From assembly GCA_029262005.1 (NCBI GenBank), contig JAJDAG010000073.1:1-41115 (forward strand): 41,115 nucleotides of DNA. The letters are read 5' to 3'. Below the pieces are notes generated by a model, which saw only the letters and a program-made list of their open reading frames with translations, was not told where the DNA came from and did not search any database. The translations under genes were made by a program, and so were the position numbers. Below, piece after piece: positions 34,488 to 41,115 of this stretch (positions are counted from its first letter, which is position 1; every line of letters begins with the position of its first letter). The DNA is from Candidatus Zhuqueibacterota bacterium (lineage in GTDB: Bacteria > Zhuqueibacterota > Zhuqueibacteria > Oceanimicrobiales > Oceanimicrobiaceae).

Positions 34488-37381
34488 CGTATCAGGATGA
34501 CTTTTTTCCAGCAATTCATCAGCCCGGAGCGGAGAAAAATTATGTAAACACCGCTTCCTGCTTCGCTGCCATTGGCAATTCGGCCGTCCCAGTCAAGCCT
34601 GTTTGCCCCGGCACTGAAAGGACGATTGGCCAACTCAAGAATATGGTAACCCGTCATGTCATACACATCTATCCGGGCATTTTTTGGTGCGCCCAGAGTG
34701 AAATTTATGGCCAGGGGCTGATCGGTATTTGGTTTGTAAATATTTAAGTCAAGTGTGAGGCGATCGCAATTTTCTTGGGGAGTTGGCTGGGAAAAGGCAA
34801 AAACCGATTCTCCCAAAATCGAGAAATTGTTGGCAAGCTTTGACGGATCTTCGTTGTCTGCCGTCACAAACGCCCGGTTGACTAAAGAGACGTTTGCGCC
34901 GTGCGGTATTTGTTTTGAAACTGTTGCCTGGAATGACATGTTGTGCCGTGCCAGGGGAGGCAAATCACCCAGAAACCATTCGAGCGTGTCACCGCCGGCG
35001 AGACCGTTTACTGCAACTGAATCCGGAACAATGTCTTGGACTAATACATTTTTGGCCTGCACATTTTCCTGGTTCACCACAGTCAAAAAATAAGAAAAGG
35101 AATCGCCCGCTCGTGCAAACCAGAGCGTGTCATTACCTGTTGTGCTGAATGAGTCGGTTCGGGCAGTTTGAAATATGGCCAGGTCTGTAACTTCAACCGG
35201 TGCAGGCTGGTTGAAGTTGAACACAGTTTGGCTGGCTGAATTGTCGAAGCGATGATTTTCGGGCTCATTTGTAGCAGTAACCGAGGCATGGTTAACCAGT
35301 ATATTTAAGCCTGTTGGCAGGTTTAAGGAAAGCCTAACCGGCAGGACAAGGGTGGTGTCAGCCAATGGTTGTAAGTCGCCGGGCTCAATTTGAACCGTGC
35401 CGGATTGTTCCACACCGTCGGCGCTAACATAGTCAGGCAAATCGTTCAAGAGCAAAACATTTTCGCCCGCAGCGCTACCTGAGTTGATGACACGCATTAA
35501 ATAATTGAACGCTTCACCAGCGCGGGCAAACCATTGCGTGTCGGCGCCGGCAACGGTAAATGAGTCTGTTGTAACAAACTGAGTTAGCGCGAGATTGGCA
35601 AAGCCGGCAGAAATTATATTATAAACCGTGTCCATTGCCACGTTGTTTAACAGGGCAGACGGCGGCTCTTCGTCTGCCGAAACCAGGACAGTATTGACAA
35701 GCAGGTTTTGCCCCACCGGCATGGTTGCGGCAACAGACAGATTGACCACCCGGGTTGTGTCTGTGTTTGGCGCGAGCGTGCCAATGAACATTTTCAGGGT
35801 GTCTGCCCCAATCGCTGCGGCGGCAGAAGCAGAGTCAGGAGGGATATCGACCACAACAACGTTTCGGGCTTCAACATTGCCTTCATTGTGTACTAAAATA
35901 GTATACTGGTATGTTTCCCCTGGCTGCGCAAACCACTGCGTATCAGCGCTGACAACAGTAAATGAGTCTGTCCTGACAAATTGTTGGATGGACAAATCTA
36001 TACGTTGTTTGGGGACAATGTTATACACCGTGTCAATAAACGCATTGTTCAGCAGTGCATTCGGATCTTCATTTTCAACCGTAACGCAAACGCTGTTGCT
36101 CAAGATGTTTGTCCCTTCCGGCATGATTGGCGCCAGACGAACGTCTATTGCAAATGTCGTATCAGCAAAGGGCGGTAGAGAGCCGAGTGCAAATTTGAGC
36201 GCATCCGGACCTGAGGTTGAATTGGCTGAAACAGAATCAGGCACTGCATTGACGACAACCACATTTTGTGCTTCAACATCGCGTTCATTTTTTACTGTGA
36301 AAACGTAGCTGAAAATTTCACCGGCCCTGACATACCAGGTTGTGTCGCCACTGATTACAGCAAAAGAGTCGGTCACAGTAGTTTGTAGAATCGAGACATC
36401 TGCGAGAATATTGGGCGGCCTGAGGATAACGCTTGAACTATCAAGATTATTGTCTTGATCTGTATCGCAGACCGAAACGAGTCTGCTTTTGCTTAAAATA
36501 TTTTCATGTGTTTTAGACGGGAAATCCGGCTTTAATGATTCTGCCGAAAATGAAATATCAATTGCGTTGCCGGTAGACAACGAGTCAAAAGTCCAGTGCA
36601 GAAGTTGGCTCGAATCTCCGACAGCAATGGAGTCCGGTGCAATTTTGTAGCTGGTTGAATCGAGTTTCAGAAATGTGGGTATTTCGTCGATCAGGCTAAT
36701 GTTGTAGGCAACGCCGGGGCCATTGTTGGTAATTTTCAACTGGTACGAAATGGAGTCTCCAATACTGATGCTATCGGCTGTTACAGATTGATTTAACTGT
36801 AAGTCATAGTCTGAATTAGAAAAGTATTCTAGCTGTAGCAGGTAAATGTGAACACTTTCCGGGCCATCGAAGCTACCGATTTTCGGATCTATGAATTGCG
36901 GATATTCCGCAGCGATCAAGGCGTAATGGTTCAAGGTAATGGTGTTCAACCCCTGTTGAAAAAAGAACACCCCGGCATCGCGAATGATGTCTGTTTCAAC
37001 GTCTGGAATATCTTCAACCACTTTAACGACTTTGACATTGTCGGCATTTGCATCACACAAGGAGCCGATGCCGGAGTCAGCATGAATAACTTGCAGGAAA
37101 AAGCTCTCGTTGGACTTTCCACCGGAATATTCAACGCCGGCCCGGATTCTATAAAATCCCTCCGCCGCAACATCGACACAGGCAGCTTCAATGGATTGCT
37201 CTGCTTCGGTCATATCCGTGCGCACAACTAAGGAGTCACGATTTGTCTCGATTCGGGCGGTGTCACCAATTGCTGAAAGCGCCACAGGAATGCATGTTGA
37301 TTGCGAATGGCCATTTGTTGCAAAAATCAGCACGAGCGCGGCAAGCAGGCAGGGAGTTTTTGAGCTGGGTGTCTTATTCAT
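34484..37381 (-). CDS. Giant DUF11-repeat surface protein with T9SS-type C-terminal domain
   Basis: A 965-residue secreted protein with a signal peptide (about 1-27, ending GHSQ). Residues about 30-190 are an unrecognised beta-rich domain, and a first DUF11 domain (DSISIGDSISYQLKITNNGPGVAYN) follows. Four more repeats of about 135 residues each contain the pattern TDSF-x-V-x-x-x-DT-x-WF-x-x-x-GE, then ENVLVxDxxPD and a LPPLADT-like block. The C-terminus (about 885-965) has IDVYDMTGYHILEL, GANRLDWDGR and GVYIIFLRSG...KKVILIR, typical of T9SS/FlgD-like sorting domains. No catalytic residues are seen. It likely forms an adhesive or structural surface filament, with the PorV-like protein encoded directly after it. 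No strong ribosome binding site precedes the ATG. Confidence 0.85.
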   Translation of the reverse strand: MNKTPSSKTPCLLAALVLIFATNGHSQSTCIPVALSAIGDTARIETNRDSLVVRTDMTEAEQSIEAACVDVAAEGFYRIRAGVEYSGGKSNESFFLQVIHADSGIGSLCDANADNVKVVKVVEDIPDVETDIIRDAGVFFFQQGLNTITLNHYALIAAEYPQFIDPKIGSFDGPESVHIYLLQLEYFSNSDYDLQLNQSVTADSISIGDSISYQLKITNNGPGVAYNISLIDEIPTFLKLDSTSYKIAPDSIAVGDSSQLLHWTFDSLSTGNAIDISFSAESLKPDFPSKTHENILSKSRLVSVCDTDQDNNLDSSSVILRPPNILADVSILQTTVTDSFAVISGDTTWYVRAGEIFSYVFTVKNERDVEAQNVVVVNAVPDSVSANSTSGPDALKFALGSLPPFADTTFAIDVRLAPIMPEGTNILSNSVCVTVENEDPNALLNNAFIDTVYNIVPKQRIDLSIQQFVRTDSFTVVSADTQWFAQPGETYQYTILVHNEGNVEARNVVVVDIPPDSASAAAAIGADTLKMFIGTLAPNTDTTRVVNLSVAATMPVGQNLLVNTVLVSADEEPPSALLNNVAMDTVYNIISAGFANLALTQFVTTDSFTVAGADTQWFARAGEAFNYLMRVINSGSAAGENVLLLNDLPDYVSADGVEQSGTVQIEPGDLQPLADTTLVLPVRLSLNLPTGLNILVNHASVTATNEPENHRFDNSASQTVFNFNQPAPVEVTDLAIFQTARTDSFSTTGNDTLWFARAGDSFSYFLTVVNQENVQAKNVLVQDIVPDSVAVNGLAGGDTLEWFLGDLPPLARHNMSFQATVSKQIPHGANVSLVNRAFVTADNEDPSKLANNFSILGESVFAFSQPTPQENCDRLTLDLNIYKPNTDQPLAINFTLGAPKNARIDVYDMTGYHILELANRPFSAGANRLDWDGRIANGSEAGSGVYIIFLRSGLMNCWKKVILIR
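34800..36400 (-). repeat. Tandem protein-coding repeat array (four units of about 400 bp)
   Basis: The block coding for TDSF-x-V-x-x-x-DTxWF recurs at about 36330, 35930, 35529 and 35118 on the plus strand, so the period is about 400-411 bp. The units are similar but diverged, which suggests old duplication with few recent exchanges. Array length could vary between strains. Confidence 0.7.
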
Positions 37382-37431
37382 ATCGGTTTTGACATTTTGG
37401 GTGCAGTCAGAAGGACAGAGAGACTGATCAC

Positions 37432-37581
37432 TCAGTCAAATGGCAAGATATCTCGACTTGTCAGGGCTTGCGACAATAATTTCCAATTAGCAGCTATGAC
37501 CATAATTGGGCTGCCCGGAGCGTCTGGTGGGGTTTCCCGGTTAACCAGATTGACGTAATGTCTTATGCGTACATTGCTCAT
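37432..37581 (-). CDS. Possible 49-codon small protein
   Basis: A frame of 49 codons, MSNVRIRHYVNLVNRE then proline-rich PPDAPGSP, MVIAANWK and a C-terminal TSRDILPFD. AAAGG lies about 9 bp upstream of the ATG, a fair ribosome binding site, and the gene ends 50 bp before the DUF11 gene on the same strand. I recognise no family, and it could be a leader gene or chance. Confidence 0.3.
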   Translation of the reverse strand: MSNVRIRHYVNLVNRETPPDAPGSPIMVIAANWKLLSQALTSRDILPFD

Positions 37582-37722
37582 AAATTTACGCCTTTCATGC
37601 AAGGTTATTAATACTATAGTTACATTTATGTCGAGGTGCGCAAAATGTCCCAATTAAAGTATAGCGCCCAATGCGAGTTCAATTTGTTTGCTGCAATGAT
37701 TGGTTTCTATTTTCTAATGTGC

Positions 37723-37751
37723 TTGCAAAAACCGCGGTTATGGGTTATATT
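37723..37751 (+). promoter_or_regulatory. Sigma-70-type promoter for the metH/metF-like gene
   Basis: TTGCAA (37723-37728), a 17-bp spacer and TATATT (37746-37751) match the housekeeping consensus. Transcription from about 37758 would give a leader of about 225 nt before the preferred start at 37985. Confidence 0.55.
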
Positions 37752-37779
37752 TAGAGTTGTAAAAAAACGCAACCATTCA

Positions 37780-37958
37780 GGCGTGAGGGGAGAAGAGCCT
37801 CGGAGTGATTCAATGAAAATCGTCTCACAAAGCGTTTCACGCCATTATCAAGGCCTTCTGAGTAACTCTTTATACAGGTAGCTTAGAGTGAGACTGCGAA
37901 AGCGGTTGCAGGGCTGAATAATTACGATCACACTTTTGCGCAGCAACGTAGATGCTGC
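37780..37958 (+). ncRNA. Candidate structured leader of the methionine-synthesis gene
   Basis: GGCGTGA (37780-37786) pairs with TCACGCC (37837-37843). Inside, GAGG (37785-37788) pairs with CCTC (37798-37801), and GAG-GATT (37803-37810) pairs with AATC-CTC (37818-37826), which gives a possible three-way junction. Downstream there are further hairpins, ACTCT/AGAGT, a GAAA-loop hairpin near 37895-37906, and GCAGCA/TGCTGC (37940-37958). It does not match the SAM, SAH or cobalamin riboswitch consensus as I remember them. Confidence 0.4.
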
Positions 37959-37984
37959 CTAACAATATGGAGTTACAACACAGT

Positions 37985-39844
37985 ATGCGGAAAAAGGATT
38001 TTTTAAAAGATTTGGATAAACGCGTTATTCTATTCGATGGCGCCATGGGAACGATGTTATATAGCAGAGGGATTTTTATTAATCAGTGTTTTGATCAGAT
38101 TAATCTCAGCAATCCAAAATTGATCAAGGAAATGCACACGGCCTATGCCAATGCAGGTGCGGATGTTCTGCAAACAAACAGTTTTGGCGCCAATCGCTTT
38201 AAGCTGGCTAATCATGGATTAACCGACTCGCTGGAAGCGATGAATTACCAGGCAGCCAAACTTGCAAAGGATGTGGCTGGTGAGCAACTTTATGTCGCTG
38301 GTTCAATAGGGCCCCTGGGCGTAAAGATCGAACCGTGGGGAAAAATTAGCCGCGATGAGGCACATAAAGCATTTGCCGAACAGGCGCAAGCACTGTTCAA
38401 TGGCGGTGTGGATCTGTTTGTTCTTGAAACATTTTCAGACTTGAGTGAAATTGAGCAGGCTATCCGCGCAGTCCGTGCTGTTTGTGATTTGCCCATTGTG
38501 GCGCAAATGACCATCGATGAATCCGGGAATTCTCTGTACGGCACTGCCACGGAGACCTTTACCTATTGCCTTGATAAATGGGATACGGATGTCATTGGCT
38601 TAAATTGTTCGGTCGGCCCTCCAGCGATGATGGGCGCGCTTGAAAAGATGGTGCATGTCACCAAAAAACCGATTAGCATTCAACCCAATGCCGGCAACCC
38701 CAGAGTGGTTGAAGAGCGCAATATGTATCTGGCCAGTCCGGAATTTATGGGCGAATATGCCATGCGCTTCATCAAAGCAGGCGCCCGCCTGGTTGGTGGA
38801 TGCTGCGGGTCTACACCGGAATATATCAAGGCTATGGAAAAGTCAGTACGAATGCTGAGTCCGCGTCAGCACAATTTTATCATAAATATTCCGCCGGAAC
38901 TTTTGCAGGAAGCAGAGCCGGTTCCTACCGCAGAGAAAAGTCTTTTCGCGGGAAAACTGAGCAGGGGCGAGCTGGTTACCAGCGTGGAAATTGTGCCGCC
39001 TCGCGGTAGTGATGCGTCAAAAGTAATTGCGGCGACACGCAGGCTGAAGGATTTTGGCGTAGATGCCATCAACGTCCCGGATGGTCCCAGGGCCATGTGC
39101 CGAATGGGCGCGCAACATCTGAGCATTATTCTCGAGCAGCAGGTTGGCATCGAAACTATCTTGCATTATTGTTGCCGCGATCGAAATTTGTTGGGGATGC
39201 AATCAGATATTATGGGGTTGTCCGCTGTGGGTCTGCGGAATATCCTGATCATAACAGGTGACCCGCCCAAGATGGGGGATTATCCGGATGCAACCGCTGT
39301 GTTTGATGTTGATTCTATCGGCCTGACCAATATGGTGAACCGCATGAATCACGGTCTGGATTTGGGTGGGACCAAACTGGATGCACCGTCGGCATTTCAT
39401 ATTGGCGTCGGTTTGAACCCGGGTGCCATTGCTGTGGAACAGGAAATTAAGCGTTTTGAATGGAAGGTGGAAGCAGGGGCTGAGTACGCCATTACGCAAC
39501 CGGTGTTTGACCCGGCAATATTGTTGAAATTTCTACCTAAAATAGCCCATCTGAAAATACCAATTATTGCCGGTATATGGCCTCTGGTTAGCTTGCGCAA
39601 CGCAGAATTTATGAATAACGAAATTCCGGGTGCAGATGTGCCGGAACGCTATATGAAACGCATGCGCAAGGCCCAGGAAAAATCCAAAGAGGCTGCCCTT
39701 GAAGAAGGACTTCGCATCGCCCGGGAGGCAGTTGAGCAATGTGTTGAGCATGTGCGGGGCTTTCAAGTCAGTGCGCCTTTCGGCAGGGTGGAGTATGCCA
39801 TGACGGTGCTTTCGGCCTTGAAGCAATTCGGCGGCAAGGTGTGA
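37985..39844 (+). CDS. Bifunctional homocysteine S-methyltransferase/methylenetetrahydrofolate reductase
   Basis: A 619-residue fusion. Residues about 1-300 are a homocysteine methyltransferase domain with the zinc cysteines in GLNCSVGP (Cys208) and GGCCGSTPEY (Cys273/274). Residues about 325-610 are methylenetetrahydrofolate reductase (LVTSVEIVPPRGSD, LIITGDPPKMGDYP, EYAITQPVFDP). It resembles YitJ of Bacillus. It would make 5-methyltetrahydrofolate and methylate homocysteine, although the methyl donor used by the first domain is uncertain and there are no B12-binding modules. The ATG at 37985 is preferred to ATGs at 37952 and 37967 because GGAG precedes it and the earlier one lies within a hairpin. 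A terminator candidate follows 130 bp after the stop. Confidence 0.92.
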   Translation: MRKKDFLKDLDKRVILFDGAMGTMLYSRGIFINQCFDQINLSNPKLIKEMHTAYANAGADVLQTNSFGANRFKLANHGLTDSLEAMNYQAAKLAKDVAGEQLYVAGSIGPLGVKIEPWGKISRDEAHKAFAEQAQALFNGGVDLFVLETFSDLSEIEQAIRAVRAVCDLPIVAQMTIDESGNSLYGTATETFTYCLDKWDTDVIGLNCSVGPPAMMGALEKMVHVTKKPISIQPNAGNPRVVEERNMYLASPEFMGEYAMRFIKAGARLVGGCCGSTPEYIKAMEKSVRMLSPRQHNFIINIPPELLQEAEPVPTAEKSLFAGKLSRGELVTSVEIVPPRGSDASKVIAATRRLKDFGVDAINVPDGPRAMCRMGAQHLSIILEQQVGIETILHYCCRDRNLLGMQSDIMGLSAVGLRNILIITGDPPKMGDYPDATAVFDVDSIGLTNMVNRMNHGLDLGGTKLDAPSAFHIGVGLNPGAIAVEQEIKRFEWKVEAGAEYAITQPVFDPAILLKFLPKIAHLKIPIIAGIWPLVSLRNAEFMNNEIPGADVPERYMKRMRKAQEKSKEAALEEGLRIAREAVEQCVEHVRGFQVSAPFGRVEYAMTVLSALKQFGGKV

Positions 39845-39974
39845 AGCGGCACAATTTTGAATACTGAACCGGCGGTCAAAAAAGAATTGACCTGCAGTAC
39901 CCTTCTCGGTGGAGTGCAAAAATTTAGTGGTTCTATGTTGATCTGCCTAGATAACGTGTGAGCTTGTAACAGGG

Positions 39975-40003
39975 GCGTCGGCACGACGCGGCGGCCCTTT
40001 TTT
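39975..40003 (+). terminator. Terminator candidate downstream of the metH/metF-like gene
   Basis: GCGTCG (39975-39980), a GCA loop and CGACGC (39984-39989) form a 6-bp stem; GGCGG then CCC and six T residues follow. G residues just before the stem can extend it with that CCC. The T run makes a Rho-independent terminator likely. Confidence 0.6.
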
Positions 40004-40253
40004 CTTCCCGGTTCTGCTTTTTTAAAGGCAATCTGTTTTTGCAAAAAAAAAATGTTGGCCTTCCGCAAACGTTCTCTTCTGTTTTTCAATAATCCAGGCG
40101 GTTTATAAATCTGACGCTTGAGCTGGACTTGCCGAACCTGCATAGGCCGTCGCGTCTTCAGGATTGGGTTGAAACTTTTGCTTGTTTTTCATATTCGTGA
40201 CAAGTACCTTGTTTCGTTTCCATGCATCACCCAATCCTCAGAGAATAATAGAT
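40004..40253. other. Intergenic region without a supported gene
   Basis: About 250 bp of AT-rich sequence after the terminator. I found no coding frame with a convincing start or family, and no known RNA gene. The hairpin-rich part begins at 40254. Confidence 0.4.
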
Positions 40254-40348
40254 GGAAAAAGTTAAGCAATTTTTCCGTTTTTAACACATCTATCACAAGA
40301 TAGATAGAAAGTTTTCCGTCCATGTGAGTTGATCGCATGGAAAATTTT
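40254..40348. repeat. Hairpin-rich segment upstream of the SIR2-like gene
   Basis: Three inverted repeats follow each other: GGAAAAA/TTTTTCC (40254-40276), ATCTATC-ACAA-GATAGAT (40288-40305) and CCATG/CATGG near 40320-40340. They could be operators, a small RNA or a decayed mobile-element end. No function can be assigned. Confidence 0.4.
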
Positions 40349-40415
40349 CCACTGATCCACAAGTTAGATTTCTGATAGCAATCGATAAAAAGAATAAACA
40401 AAAAACGAGGCACTC

Positions 40416-40802
40416 ATGAGATTCGAAAATCAAAAAGCATTTGAAAAACTAATAACAAACAACGGCATGAATTTGTTTCTGGGGGCTGGTTTTTCTGTTT
40501 TATCGTATGATAAAGAAGACACTAAATTGATGCTGGGATTCGAATTGAAGGAATACCTCATAAAGCATTTTGAGTTAGAAAAATATAAGTCGTATTCATT
40601 GCCAAAGATTGCGAGTCATCTCAAACGAACCAGAAAAAGTGACTTGTACTACATTTTAAAAGACAAGTATTTCGTTGATAGTTTTAGCCATAAGTATAAT
40701 TGTATTACAAAACTCCCTATAAACAATATTTTCACAACCAACATCGATAATCTCTGCGAAAGTGTTTTGGTTCAGCGTGAATTGGACAAAAGAGCATTAT
40801 GA
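40416..40802 (+). pseudogene. Truncated SIR2-like (defence-type) protein
   Basis: A 128-residue reading frame with the N-terminal half of a SIR2-like NAD-binding domain. NLFLGAGFSV (about 20-29) is the nucleotide-binding glycine loop, and NIFTTNIDNLCE (about 109-120) corresponds to the TTNxD motif. SIR2_2-type domains are found in several anti-phage systems that deplete NAD. The domain normally continues well beyond this point, so the gene is cut off within it. The last residues (QRELDKRAL) may already be foreign sequence. CGAGG lies 5 bp before the ATG. An IS3-family element begins within a few tens of bases, so insertion is the probable cause of the truncation. Confidence 0.65.
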
Positions 40803-40812
40803 AATAAGGTAG

Positions 40813-41115
40813 TCATGACGTTAACAATTGACAAGCGAGATTTTGTTTGTGAGTACTTTTTTCGTTTACCGTACTTCTGTTATTATTGATGTAGTTCTGT
40901 TGTCGTTTTTTTCGGGCTTGTTCGAGTTTTTGCTCTCGTTGTTTTAGAATCGACTCAGCACGGCCACTGAGCACAGCTTCCGGGGGTAGATAGTGAATGG
41001 CGCTGTGTAGTCGTTTGTGATTGTAGCAATCAATGTAGTTTTTGACAGCAGTTCTCAGTTCACCCTGAGTTAAAAAACTCTGTCGGCGCAAGCACTCTGT
41101 TTTGATGCTTTTATG
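40813..41115 (-). mobile_element. IS3-family transposase, C-terminal part (runs off the window)
   Basis: The frame continues to the window edge. It reads IKTECLRRQSF, then AVKNYIDCYNHKRLHSAIHYLPPEAVL, which is the C-terminal end of the integrase core (rve_3-like) of IS3-family OrfB. The protein ends with a basic, glutamine-rich tail (EQARKKRQQN). Its stop is close to the SIR2-like frame, so one end of the element lies in about 40780-40820. I could not define terminal inverted repeats or target duplication from one side. Confidence 0.85.

Noticed and set aside
35628-36308. Long plus-strand frame of 226 codons opposite the DUF11 repeats
   Set aside because: It is a shadow of the repeat array, with the same period and no independent start signal or family.
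37645-37881. 78-codon frame on the plus strand with GAGGTG before its ATG
   Set aside because: The promoter (37723-37751) and the paired leader region of the following gene lie inside it, and the sequence has no family resemblance and no clear end signal.
1-41115. CRISPR arrays, rRNA and tRNA genes
   Set aside because: No regularly spaced short direct repeats and no T-loop or conserved rRNA segments were seen by eye. A covariance-model search would be decisive.

Overview
The window reads like a bacterial chromosome segment from the FCB superphylum, most likely a Calditrichota/KSB1-like or related lineage. This is an inference from gene content. Several secreted proteins end in a type IX secretion (T9SS) style sorting domain with the FPNPFNPST signature. 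There is a PorV/PorQ-like outer-membrane protein, and starts usually carry a purine-rich Shine-Dalgarno sequence. No rRNA, tRNA or CRISPR array was seen.

Layout. 1-2435: an NmrA-like NAD(P)-binding protein and a DUF2235 alpha/beta hydrolase on the minus strand, behind a Pho-box-like promoter and a transposase remnant. 2556-9946: two T9SS-sorted secreted proteins, a YtcJ-type amidohydrolase, an enoyl-CoA hydratase and an AlkK/DmdB-like acyl-CoA ligase. 10142-15562: hairpins, a sigma-54-like promoter, then a run of secreted-protein genes (beta-propeller phytase, alginate-lyase-like protein, small membrane protein, TPR protein, purple-acid-phosphatase-like protein). 16003-18628: a surface-antigen barrel gene with one in-frame stop, then an orphan histidine kinase. 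18776-28275: phoR and phoB (minus) divergent from pstS-pstC-pstA-pstB-phoU (plus). 28284-31348: an AAA_14/DUF4143 ATPase and a GH39-like glycosidase. 31329-37581: a two-gene minus-strand operon of a giant DUF11-repeat T9SS cargo and a PorV-CARDB-OmpA fusion, with a possible 49-codon leader gene. 37723-39844: a promoter, a structured leader and a bifunctional homocysteine methyltransferase/methylenetetrahydrofolate reductase gene. 40254-41115: a hairpin-rich stretch, a truncated SIR2-like gene and the 3' part of an IS3-family transposase.

The main theme is phosphate. Phytase and phosphatase would release phosphate from organic esters outside the cytoplasm, PstSCAB would import it, and PhoU/PhoR/PhoB would sense and control it. 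A tandem CGTAACA element with 11-bp period and a TATTAT box lies before pstS. The same element, with identical spacing, reads towards the DUF2235 hydrolase, suggesting that hydrolase belongs to the same regulon. The phytase operon instead shows a sigma-54-type promoter. Three proteins of that operon share a short C-terminal tail that is similar in protein but not in DNA sequence. I consider this tail, the pho-box pair and the PorV-CARDB-OmpA/DUF11 pair the most interesting items.
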